A stretch of DNA of 64,000 nucleotides, from the NCBI GenBank assembly GCA_003996215.1, contig QJPP01007235.1, forward strand, positions 1,984,001 to 2,048,000, written 5' to 3'. Positions within the stretch are counted from its first letter, which is position 1. Each line of letters starts with the position of its first letter. Shown piece by piece: positions 49,129 to 60,400 of the stretch. Source of the stretch: Jaltomata sinuosa (Eukaryota > Streptophyta > Magnoliopsida > Solanales > Solanaceae). The translations under genes were made by a program, and so were the position numbers. The notes below the pieces were generated by a model. That model was not told where the DNA came from. It did no database searches and saw only the letters and a program-made list of their open reading frames with translations.

Positions 49129-49169
49129 AAAGGGTTTTGAAGATTCAAATACAAATAGCAGAGCGTAGA

Positions 49170-50048
49170 ATGGGGAAAGCTGGAAGAGATTGGGGACAGA
49201 TCTATTCAATATATGGGGTAGATGATTGGCAGACACCAATATTCCTACTGATACATGCCATCTTTTTCTCTATACTGTCTGTGCTTTTTCTAGTGTACTT
49301 CGAACCCATTTGCTATTTCTTTCAGTATTTCTTACCTGGACCAAGCATAGCTCGTTTCGCCGCCGGATTCACCGGTTCCGTCACCGCACTCTCCGCCGTC
49401 TGCCTCTTCTACGCCGCCGGCAACATCTTTTACTCCTCCGTTTCACTCCACTGGGAAATGGCACAGCGGATGGTAAATTCCGTCACTGATTGGTCTTCTG
49501 TTAAGCATGCACTTGACCTAGGCTGCGGCCGTGGGATCCTCCTTAACGCCGTCGCACTCCAGCTGAAGAAATCCGGGTCATCCGGTCGGGTCGTCGGGTT
49601 ACACCCGACTCCGACCCGGTCACTTTCGACTCTCCGGACTGCGGGGTTTGAAGGAGTCCAGGAGTATGTCACGTGCAGGTCAGGTGACCCGAGGAAACTT
49701 CCGTTCAGTGATAACTACTTCGACGTGGTGGCGTCGGCGGCGTTTGTGCACACCGTCGGGAAGGAGTTCGGGCAGAAAACGGCGGCGGCGGCGGCGGAGA
49801 GGATGAGGGTTTTGGGGGAGGTGGTGAGGGTACTGAAACCAGGGGGGGTAGGGGTGGTGTGGGATCTGGTGCACGTGCCGGAGTACGTGAAGAGATTGCA
49901 AGAGTTGAAGATGGAGGATATTCGGGTTTCGGAGCGGGTCACAGCTTTCATGGTCAACAGCCACGTGGTATCATTCAACAAGCCAAGTCAGCATTTTGTG
50001 GGACCCAATGAAGTTAGATTGGATTGGAGACTCAACAATCTCTGTTGA
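49170..50048 (+). CDS. Membrane-anchored SAM-dependent methyltransferase
   Basis: An intronless ORF of 292 residues from the first ATG (49170); the frame extends upstream without an ATG. Two hydrophobic segments (TPIFLLIHAIFFSILSVLFL and FTGSVTALSAVCLFYAAGNI) precede a class I methyltransferase fold with motif I HALDLGCGRG, the Methyltransf_11-type stretch LPFSDNYFDVVASAAFVH, and RVLKPGGVGVVWD. The substrate is not known, and the two N-terminal helices suggest that it works at a membrane. The C-terminal half is GC-rich. The Arabidopsis counterpart is, from memory, At5g54400, near THE1, in agreement with the neighbours here. Confidence 0.88.
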   Translation: MGKAGRDWGQIYSIYGVDDWQTPIFLLIHAIFFSILSVLFLVYFEPICYFFQYFLPGPSIARFAAGFTGSVTALSAVCLFYAAGNIFYSSVSLHWEMAQRMVNSVTDWSSVKHALDLGCGRGILLNAVALQLKKSGSSGRVVGLHPTPTRSLSTLRTAGFEGVQEYVTCRSGDPRKLPFSDNYFDVVASAAFVHTVGKEFGQKTAAAAAERMRVLGEVVRVLKPGGVGVVWDLVHVPEYVKRLQELKMEDIRVSERVTAFMVNSHVVSFNKPSQHFVGPNEVRLDWRLNNLC

Positions 50049-50859
50049 TACAATACTAAATTACGCGAATTCTTCACTTATATACCTGATATTTTTGAAG
50101 AGCTCGATCAACATAGCTATTACGATAGTCAATATGGTGATAATAGCATAAGTTATGGGTACTATTTTCTACTTTTTTTTATTTTTGTAGGGGCCAATAT
50201 GGCAATCTGGGGAAGCAAAGTGGACCTAGATGGAATAAATGATAATTATCTACTAGAATAGTTAAGATTTGAAAATGCAGAAAATGACATGTATAGAGAG
50301 TGTTATTTTCCCCATTTTGATGAGGGAATTTGAAATTGCTCTTCTTTATATGATTGATAAGATAATATATTGTAATTTGTACATAATGTTTTTGATATAT
50401 GAATCTAATTAATATTGCTACTACAACTAATTAGTTTCTTCGTTTTGTTTGTCTTCTTTGTGTTGTACTTTCCTGATTTAATTTCAACTAGTTTATGATG
50501 GAATAGTAGCAAATGTTATTACTCCATCTTGTATGAGAATAACAAGCTTCATGTGGAGAAATTGGTATTGAACACTCTTTAAAAAAAATTAATAACAAGA
50601 GTTATTTGACTAATTCTTATTATTCTTTGATATTAACAACAATAACATATTTTGTGCAATCACTAATCTCATGTGTGTGGAGTTTGGAGAGAGTGAAATA
50701 TACGCAAATTTTATCCTTGTCTTTTGGGTTATAAAGATTGTTTCCAATAGATCTTCTGCTCACAAGAAAAATTTACGAAGCAAGGTTGTAAGAAAACATA
50801 ACAAGATACAAAGCAAATGAAGCAATGTATATTGAAGAATAAGAAACTAATAATACTAA

Positions 50860-51135
50860 TAAGGATGGAAAGCTAGCCCCTTGGCTCTCCCACGTAAAGT
50901 GTGGTTACACTTTGCTACCTACTAACTTTCTATCTTAATCATCAATCTCTATACATTTCTATCTTGGGTCATGTCCTCATTAGGCTAAAGTCGTGTATGT
51001 TCTATCTAATCACCTTTCACAATTCTTCTTCGGCCTACATCTATAGCCAACCTCTCACACCTCCTTAATTAATTACTAGCGTATATATATGTGCACCTTC
51101 TCTTCACATGTCCGAACCATCTCAATCTCATAACA
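50860..51135 (-). mobile_element. LINE ORF2 C-terminal fragment
   Basis: On the minus strand the bases from about 51127 read R-L-R-W-F-G-H-V-K-R-R-C, the conserved segment near the end of plant LINE reverse-transcriptase proteins. It is followed by a decayed stretch with '...attaggctaaagtcg' on the plus strand. Both ends are lost and it is not functional. Confidence 0.6.
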
Positions 51136-51616
51136 TTTAAGTTACTGAATTCTACCAAATACGTTTCTATAATAGTGGCTCCACCCCTAATTGTAAGTGG
51201 GCATACAAGATTACTTCCTTAGAAAGGTGTTAAACTAATAGTTCAAAATATCAAAATGTCTAGTTGAAATCTAAACTTTATTTTATTTAGAGGTTATGGG
51301 AGACACTAAAAAGAAAGTTAAATTATTAGTATGGAGAAATTAATTCTTTTGGGGTAATAAGTTAGGCTAGGAGTTGTTGGGGTGTCATTATCGTACGTAT
51401 AGTAGAAAAAGAAATGACTTTAAATGAAAAATTGGAATTATTGTGGACCTGCAAATCATTACTGGTAAGTTAGAGGTTAGAAGTGTACGTGGAAATAAGT
51501 TAGTTTTGTGTATTAAATTCTACCGGCATTTCCAAAATTCTATAGTTGAAATTTTGACTTTATGACTATTTCCATTTTTGTTCACAATATTGAGCCAATT
51601 CCTTGCTTATTTTGTA

Positions 51617-51854
51617 TTCTCCCCGTTTCAATTTATGTAACGGTATTTGATTGAGAATGAAATTTGATTAAAAAAAAATATTTGTAAATTTGTGTTCTAA
51701 AATAAATCATAAATATTTATGTAACTATAAACCACCCCATTAAATATAAATTAGATATTTTAAAGTTAAATTATTATTAAATATAAAAAAGATGTCATTC
51801 TTTTTGCGACAAATTAAAAAGGAAACACTATCATATAAATTAATACGGAAAGTG
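51617..51854. mobile_element. Stowaway MITE
   Basis: Begins TTCTCCCCGTTTCAATTTAT and ends, reversed, CACTTTCCGTATTAATTTAT, with TA on both flanks. About 238 bases, no ORF. Confidence 0.65.
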
Positions 51855-54800
51855 TATTATAAGATTTAGATAACTAAACCAATAATACTAAGAAATCTAA
51901 AGCATAACCACTACTTCCCCATTCTTCTTTTTGTTTCTCTAGACTGAAAACATTTTTTTATCAGAGACGATTTCATTTTCAAAATGCAAACTCGAGACTT
52001 CAGTTACTTATAACACTCCATTACAACTGTTGATGGTTAAGCATTACTTTGTTTTAATGACTTTGTAAATATAGCTGAAATCTATACTTAACTAATTCTC
52101 AAATGTGATCAAATCAAACAAACCATTTTAATAACAAAACAGTGATCAAGGTAGTCAACCTAGCTAACACCTTTTGCAAAAATCAACAACCTACTTTGCA
52201 AACTCAAATTTTTTACAACTTCAAACAAACTCTCTGCACACTGATTCAATGAGCTTATCTTGCTTGTATTAAGATTTAGAACTTGTCGTCTACTTTCAAA
52301 AATTGCTTAAATACTTATAACAACATATAATTGTGTTGTTCCAATTTAATTTCTTTCTAACTCGACAAAGTCTATAACAACAACAATAATAACATACTCA
52401 ATATAATAGTGTATGCAGATTCTACTACTACTTTATAAAGATAGAGACAGAGAGGATGTTTCTGATAGATCATCAGTTTGAGTAAAGCATTGCAATAGTC
52501 AATAATTATATGTTGACTAATTTGAGCATAGTGCTACTTAACTTTGTCAAATACTAAAAGAAAAAAAAAACATTTTGTCAACAAAATTGACACAATGTTT
52601 CAATTACTAGGCAAATCATGCGAATGGTGAAAAAATGAACTTGAATATATAGCATAGTAGGACAATAGAATTGGGACCTCATTTTAATAATAACATGTGG
52701 TTAGGTATTTGAATAATTGGATAAAAGGTTGAAAAAAAAGCTAATAGATATAGCAATTGAGGTCCATGTCAAGTCTTTATCCTAGACATATTAGATATTA
52801 TATAAGGAACATTATTTTAGTTCAAAAGTCTTTTCTTCATTTACTCCTTTTGTTGAATTGGAATTTGAATGGTAGAGGTTATGGGTGTGTTTGGTATATA
52901 TATGAAAGAAATTCGTTTCCAAAGAAAAATATTTTCTTGAAAAATATTTTCTTGAAAAATAAGTGATTTTCTTGCTTAGTTTCAGATGTTTGGTTAATAA
53001 ATTAAAAATATTTATATATAATTTAGACAAATATTATTGGGTGGGGGTGGGGTTTGGGAGGGGACAATCAACATGGAATGTCACTTGTAGAACTTGTTTT
53101 TCCAACGCACTCTCACGAGAAAAGTCATTTTCATGATTTTTAAGGAACCTGTTTTTTTTTTAGAAAATAAATCATTTTGACCAATCAAACCTGAGAAAAT
53201 TGAAAAATATATTTATCGAGCTCGAAAAATATATTTTAAGACAAGATTTGACTAGTTGGCTGGCACTTACAATTAAAAAAATAGGTTAGAGTCTTAGAGA
53301 GACTTTTCCTAACCTAATTGTTGATGCAAAAACAAAATCTAATACTTTTATTTAAGTGGTATGCACGTAGGTTGCACATGATTATGTTAATTAATATAAT
53401 AATGAAGAAGATAAAATAATATCTTAGAAACAAATTATATAAAAGAAGATTAATTAATTTAGAAATTTAGAAAAAAAATAAACCACATTTTTTTTTGATA
53501 ACATGTGAAAGCAAGAGAAATGAAGACTAATGTATATACACATAGGTCCTACAACAAGAAAAGAATATTGAAATTGACCCTATATCTTTTCCTCCATGAG
53601 AAAAGTTCAAAGTAATGATTTTCTCAATAGGGGAACTTTAATGGGTATGACATAAAAGAAAAGTTCAATATTATTATTTTCTTTAGTAGCCCCTTCACAT
53701 TTGTACGTGTAACAGTCGAGTCCATTAGTAATATTGATTTCCAATTCACGTGCAAGTGTATGTGATCGTTGAAATAATATAAAATTGATTTAGTTCGTAT
53801 ATCATATCCAAAGGACTTGTGATTTAGCAAGAATTTAGTCAATTCTAATACCGCAAAATTAAGACAAAGTGATTTAGTAACCAAGAGAAGTGTTTAATTT
53901 CGAGTGTTTTGTAGCCAGTAATTTAAAGCAAGAAAGCAAGTAATGGTTGTGATCACAATTTGGAAAAATATTTCAGGGTTATGACTCTAATTCGCAATCA
54001 TGTAAAGTATTCGATTTTATCGACTTGTTTATTTATCTAGTTGTTGATTTACGAGATTAACAACATGATTAAGCGGATTCAAGATTTAAATTCTGTGGAT
54101 TCTAAATTGTAGGATAATGACCTCAAGCACTAGTAACTCGATTCTATATTTTAATTTGTATGTGTATTTAGTGAATTTTGTAAGTACATCTTCAAGATTC
54201 GAACAAAAATTATTGAGTTCTGTTACATATGCCCGTGTCGTTTGTGACAAAATTAAACAAAAATGATGTTGATTGTATGTTTGGTAGGATTAATTAAAAG
54301 GATTTGCTAACAAAAGTTTTCATGATTTAGGTGTTTCAACTACATTTCAGAGTTGGACAATGTTTGTGCTTGCCAATTGATGTTTTAGCTATCATTATAA
54401 ACAGATTTGGCTTATATAAATTGGAATATTAGATGGCCACCTAAATATGTTGATTAAGATTTAAGACCAAACAATTTATGATATTTCTTCTTTCCTAGTT
54501 TTGTCTCGTCCATTCCAATGATATTTTTGGACTTTTGATCCATAATTAGACCCTAATTTAACTTTTTTTCTTAAAAAGAACGAATTCAAATGCCAATTTT
54601 AATAGAGTATCCTAAAGTTTAAGCACTCTAATATTGCAATTAAATAGCCATAAGTTTCGAGGTAGAGATAAGGTCTGGTACACTCTACCCTTCCCAGATT
54701 TTACTTTGTGAGATTATACTGATTATGTTATTATTGTTATTGTTATTTAAGTTTTCAACAACTTTTCGATCCTCGTCTTTTTTAGGTGATGAATAACGCA

Positions 54801-54997
54801 GTTAAAGCATTGAGCTTTTTCGTGTATCCTATAGCAAAGAAAAAGTATTGAACGCATAGATTTGTTATAAATATCGATTGAGAAAGCTATATTTTCACAA
54901 CGTTTCAACTATCAACATAGGCTTAGCACGTGGAAGAGTTGATGGAGACCAAACACCTAACATATTCGATCTCTCCTGATTTTGTGTTTTACATTAA

Positions 54998-55531
54998 GCT
55001 AGCGTTTGGTCATAGATTTTCAAATATTTTTGGCAAATATTATTTGGGTGAAATTTCATCATGTGTTTGGCCATAGTATTTGGAAAACATATTCCATTTT
55101 TTTAAGAAATATGATTTATACCCATAAGTTTTAAAAACTATCAAAATTAACCATAAGTTTGTATTACATAGCAAGATAGAAACGTCGACGTAACAATATT
55201 CATAATTTTCGCAACAAGTCAGTTAGATCTTCGTTGCAGCAAATAACAAGTAGTGAAGCACGACTATTGTTCCTTTCAAAGATAAACATTTGTGTAGAAT
55301 TTGAATAAATAGAGGGTGTTTTTGTAAAAGATAAAAGTTTGGTGTAGAATTTAAATTTTTAAATTCTCCCAAATAATGAGATTTGGTCCAAATACTAGTT
55401 TTTTCTAGTATTTGAGAATTTGGGTTATTTGCCAAAAAGATTTGCCAAATAATGGCAAATTGTACGGACAAATACTATTTGTCAATTTTTTTTCCAAATA
55501 TTACTTGCGAAATCTATGGCCAAACGGGTCC
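54998..55531. mobile_element. 534-bp MITE with TAA target duplication
   Basis: The ends GCTAGCGTTTGGTCATAGAT and, reversed, GGACCCGTTTGGCCATAGAT are flanked by TAA (54995-54997 and 55532-55534). The subterminal regions continue to pair ('ttttggcaaatatt' / 'gccaaataatggcaa'). Same end style as the 9.9-kb element. The 82-codon ORF inside is not a gene. Confidence 0.75.
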
Positions 55532-56266
55532 TAAAATTTGCCGGAATATTAGGGTCCTTAAAACAGGGCCTAATCAAAGGTTAATGTTGGATTGAGAAAT
55601 TAACCTCTTTTGCTTTCAAGTTTTCTACCTTCCTTTTCTCTCTCTTTACATTGTTCCTTCAAGAAGAAAATAATGAACTTTTATGACACGATCAACTTAA
55701 GCTATAATTCATTTAGGGGTAGTTTAATTTGAAGAGAAGTTACGTTAGGATTAGTTATCTTGGTATTATTTTTTATTAAATGTTTTGGTTTTTGTATATT
55801 AAAAATAACACGAATTGTATAATTTCTAAGAAATTATTTGTTTACAAAAATATTCTCCACCTTTTTAGTAGAAAAAAAGGGTTTGAGGGACCTCATGAGT
55901 ATTTTTTGTCATTTTCATTGTATTATCCTAAAATAACTAATCTCGATACTATTATAATATCTCTGATAAGGATAACTTATCGTGATACTAATTACAAATT
56001 TTGATATAACTCATCCCAAAAATAGTAACCAATAATGGAGTACTAAATCTTTATCCCAGACTTATGTATGCTTGTCCAGCATATCAAACCACCCCTTATG
56101 GTGTAACTTAACAGATGATCATACTTCTTCATAATTACCTTTGGGTTTTCTTTGAGGTGTGGTGTGGTGGTGGGAGGGGGGTATGGGGTGTGGGGTGTGA
56201 GGGTGGGGTGGGGGTTATTTTATGTTATCAATATTTCTAAATTTAGCTTAACTCAGATTATAACAA

Positions 56267-56338
56267 GGTCCCATGGTCTAGTGGTCAGGACATTGGACTC
56301 TGAATCCAGTAACCCGAGTTCAAGTCTCGGTGGGACCT
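56267..56338 (+). tRNA. trnQ-CUG: tRNA-Gln (anticodon CUG)
   Basis: 72 bases with all four stems. Acceptor GGTCCCA pairs with TGGGACC; the D arm is TGGTCTAGTGGTCAGGAC; the anticodon stem ATTGGA/TCCAGT encloses CT-CTG-AA, giving CUG for glutamine; the T arm is CCGAGTTCAAGTCTCGG. There is no intron and CCA is not encoded. An A box (TGGTCTAGTGG), B box (AGTTCAAGTCT) and downstream TTTTCT for pol III termination are present. Likely functional. Confidence 0.96.
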
Positions 56339-57401
56339 TTTCTCTTCTTTTTTCCCCCCTCTGTTTGAAAAATCTTATTTTTCGTGAATGGAACAGTAAT
56401 TTTTTTTAGATACACCAGTAAACTAACTACATTATTTGTGTAAAAAACAATATCTCACAACGTCAATTTACAAAGTAAACAACAACAATAACATACCCAA
56501 TGTAATAGTCTGGACATGATGATGTGTACACAGACTTACACCTACCTTGTGAGTTATGAAGGTAGGGAGATTGTTTTTCATTGACCTTCAACTCAAGTAA
56601 AACATATCAAAATCGATAAGGAAATGAGTCAATAAAGTACTACTAGCTAATTGAAGTCATTTTCAAATCTGGAAGAAACGAGCAGAAAATGTGTTTTTGA
56701 TCAATAACAAGTAACAACTCCTACTAGTTTCATTATCTTATATGGTGATTATTCTCTCTCTGTAGACACAATCACACAAACAATTATAGTCTCAGTAAAG
56801 ATGTTTTGCAATCTCCCTCCAACAATTTTACCCTTGTCCTGGCTCATATCTGAACTAATTTACTTGGTCTAGGACTTCAAAATCTCCATGGCGTTTGCGT
56901 GTCCAAGTATTGAAACTTCAAATTTTCAAAATAAATTGGAAAATAAATGATGAAACCTGGAAGATCATCTAGCTCAACCAAAAGGACGATAAAGAGCACA
57001 AAAACAACCAAAAAAGATATGAAAATAAAAGGATCTGTCAACCATCAATCATCAAGTTTTAATCCAAAAGCACAAGGCACATCATATTGTAAAACCACTC
57101 ACTTTACCTCTTTAATTCATCTATCTCCCGACTACTGTTCCGTGTACAAGGAAATTCTCTCTCAGAATCTCATCTATTGTACAAGCAAAAATGTTCTCTA
57201 TACATTAGGGTCTACATCTTTGACACTAAAAAAGCTCACTTCCTTTACTGTTGCGACTTGGGAAAAAGAATACATATTGTACAAACACTGGTAGACTCGA
57301 AGTTTTCAAGTTAAACCATCCGTGTGAAGCTCATCATGCTTTTAACAAGAAAGGACGATCAATCCAATTGTAAAGAAAGGTCAGAAGGATGACCAAAGGC
57401 T
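56339..57401. other. Intergenic region downstream of CLUB
   Basis: Contains a reversed TS-SINE remnant at about 56478-56605 (ACAACAACAATAACATACCC ... 'ttacacctaccttgtgag'). The ORF at 56947-57294 (115 codons, lysine- and serine-rich) has no known motif. It lies next to the 3' end of the minus-strand CLUB gene and is more likely chance or 3'-UTR antisense than a gene. Confidence 0.4.
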
Positions 57402-60400
57402 TCAGGCTGGTATGCAGAAAGAAGAACTCAAAGCTGGAGGGAAGACACACACCAAATGTGGACTGGGAGGATTGCAACAAATATTGGCCTTGTCAACATT
57501 TGGCAACCCCAACTGAGGAGGACGAACATATCCAGCAACCAGTGGCAAACATAATACTGAAATAGTTATTCTCGATCCTGTCAGAGTACAAAACAAGCAT
57601 GAGTACCGGCAGAGCACACACAAGTGCACAGAAGCACTTGTAATACAAGTTGAAAGTCAAACAATGAAAAAATTAACTTGAAGAAACCTTGTTTCGTTGA
57701 GAGTAAGACATGTCCCCTTTTCCTCCCAGCAATCATCCAGTGATCTGAATTTGCATGGACCTCGTATAGAACATCATCCTTGCAAGAGCAAAAAAAAAAA
57801 AAAAAAAAGGAGGCACTTGTCATCTAAAGGAAATTTTTTGTCCCATTTTGATACATATGGCACTGCAAGTTAGTTTTACATGATGTGAGAAATTTACAAG
57901 AATAACCAGATCAAAACGATATACATGTGCAACAGCAGCCAGGGCTCGATTATGAATTTTACATCACTTTCTATATTTCAAAATTTTGGTAGAAAATAAT
58001 AAGCTTCCTCACGAGTCTAAAGTAGATGTCGAGAAACTCGAGGAGTTATCCAGTAAGTTACCCAGATGATTGATTAGCAGGAGAAAGGAAAATCCAACAG
58101 TAAAAACCGCTTCACACTATTGAAAGGTTGAGCAATTTATATGGACAGATAGGATTGATCAACTTTGTTATTGAATTTTCCAAAGAGGATTGTAGATCAT
58201 CAGTACTTACATTGTTTTCAGAATCTGCATATTCCTCCAAACTCTTTAACCTTTCAACTCTCCATCTCATGCTAACAAGCTGTCCTACTTGAAGATCAGT
58301 TGAAGAAAGAGGCAGAAAACCGACTGCAAAGCAAGGGTCAAGCACGGGTCTCTGTAAAAGAAGAGAGCTCTTGAAAATCAGACTCTGAGTCGATCCATCA
58401 TGTCCACTATGTTCCTCAGCATTGGGGTCATGGGCACCAGCAGCTCTATTTCCCAAAATACCAAATCTAATATTTAAAATGCTCTCAGGACACTGGATCT
58501 CAGCTTCTTCTAAATAAACCACAAAAGGAAAAGGCAAGAGTGAAAACTAGTGTCATGAAATATCATTAGGTGCTTCTTAAAATAGTTCGATGAGTTTCAA
58601 GAATTTTCAGATATGTAGCATGCATTTTCCTCCTCCATGTAATTCAAATTAATCCCTATCTACTGTCCACAAAGGAATGTCCCTAGTAGACTCCAGTAGA
58701 TATTTCATATTCTTTTCTGCTTTTGGCTGATGGCTAATCAGAAGCATGCAGGGAAAAAATGTTGTCCAAGATTTCCCCGGTATTGCAGAAAGTGTAGTGG
58801 ATGATATGCCATAATTGGGCTCCCTACTATAGGTGTCAGTACATAGAGGGCAAAAATTAATGACTGCTGAGTCTGTGACTAAGAGGGAAAATAACAGCAC
58901 ATACCATTTGTTGGTGCACTTGCCAGGCATACACTGAAGAGAATTCCAGCTCTAGATTTCGGAGAGATCACTAGGGGAAAGAAGCCAGAGATTGGTTTTT
59001 TATCACCATTTCTTGTGTGAGCAAAGCCTTCTTGAAGATCAAGCCAAGAGTCGTAGATGGTCAATGTAGCTTGGACTTGTGATTGCAGTATCACCTAGAC
59101 AAAAGCATGAAACAGAAACCATGAGAGAGTTGGCATTCATGCAGGTCATGCAATTTCCTGAATCTGAAATGACACAATTCCGTAGAACACAAAACAACAG
59201 CCATCACTGACAATCATCTGCATTTCCAGGTAGTGTAACCCAAGGGAAATCTGGCAACAGTGATCCTAACACAAAAGGATGCAAATTCAGATGGCTTCTT
59301 GCATCTCCTATGTCTTTTCTTCTCTTTAAGTCGTATATTTTTCTTCTCTATTTCTATTAAATAATCCAGACATCCAAAACACTTGTAAAGAACCACTGAT
59401 CAACAGAGAAAATGACTGCTCTAGCCTTTAACTGAAATAAACCCCCACCCCACCACCACCAAACAAAAGAGGCAGAAAAGATTACCTGCAAAAGCAATTT
59501 GCCATCAGTGCTTTTGTCCGTAACTCGGGTACTTACTGAGAAGGGGTCAGTGAAGTGCACAGCAATTGTCCTAAAAGAAAGTTAGATTCCAGATTAGTCT
59601 TACTAACAAGAATATGCATAAAAAAGATTCAAATATTAGAAGTATGAATTGAAAAAGTGAGGAAGGTTAACCTTTCAAATATTTGGTTCCGCGACACCCC
59701 AAATTCAAGTTTCAAAGCTATTGTTCTTAGTCCCTCCACTAGGTTCTGTCTCTGGGGAACAACTGCACCTGATAGGTAAAGCAGGTGTTTAGGCAGTGGA
59801 AAAAACAGATTTTTGGAGCTGTGACTATGCTGTTTGAACCACCACTAGTTTATTAATCATCACCTGCAGGAGCGCCTTTAGGAATTTCATCACTGGTAGC
59901 ACGCACAGGAATCCACAAAACAGAAGTTATGTTGCTTGCCCAATCAGGCAGCTCAATATTTCCATCGTGAAGAGACATTTGCTTTACTTCGGGAGTAGCT
60001 CCAGCACTGTCATCATCTTTAGAACCTTCAGAATGGTCTGACTCATCTGTGTGCCCATTCACGTGCCTCTCAATTTCAATCTTATGTGATTTTTCAATAG
60101 TCAACCCAGGACCAGTGTCTATGTGCAGAATTGCACCCTTAAGAGAGTAACTAATTGGCTTCAAAATTATTCCAACCCATTGAGGTTCATTCATCAATAA
60201 AGCAGATGAAACAGCAGCAGTAAGATCAACCAGAGACCTTGGCTTGAACACCTTTCAAAAAAGTTCAAGAAATATAGAAGGCCTTTCAGATAATCATTCT
60301 GTATAATAAATTGTAGATCATTTGCATACAAAAGAATCACTAAGAATATTTCAGGATAGAAGCGAAGGATGACACTCTATCCTTTTGGAATACACATCAC

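Larger units (their letters stand above)
36279..49169. other. MITE-rich interval between the small CxxC gene and the methyltransferase
   Basis: This 12.9-kb stretch without a recognised protein gene holds hairpin-type MITEs (36.73, 42.79, 44.32 kb), Stowaway elements (37.46, 48.35 kb), a mitochondrial rrn18 fragment (39.15 kb), a short tandem array (38.46-38.62 kb), and a repeat at 39.78-40.19 and 45.75-46.43 kb, the latter split by another MITE at about 45.98-46.27 kb. A 30-base tandem duplication (AATTTGAACGCAGAGAAAGT) lies at about 37285-37342. The remainder is AT-rich unique-looking DNA. Confidence 0.5.
50049..56266. other. Intergenic region between the methyltransferase and tRNA-Gln
   Basis: Contains reversed TS-SINE remnants at about 50632-50765 and 52378-52500, a LINE fragment (50.86-51.14 kb), a Stowaway MITE (51.62 kb), a MITE-like block from about 52880 to 53230 (GTGTTTGGTATATATATGAA), a forward SINE tail at 54655-54760, a 534-bp MITE (55.0 kb) and a further one from about 55710 to 56098 ('ggggtagtttaatttg' / 'aaaccacccctta'). 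No protein gene is recognised. Confidence 0.5.

Noticed and set aside
49104..49169. N-terminal extension of the methyltransferase
   Set aside because: The frame is open but begins at TTG inside the tandemly duplicated leader; the first ATG is at 49170.
55223..55471. 82-codon minus-strand ORF
   Set aside because: Lies wholly inside the 534-bp MITE and reads its inverted-repeat sequence.
56152..56409. 85-codon ORF over the tRNA
   Set aside because: It runs through the tRNA-Gln gene and a G/T-rich stretch; no protein motif.
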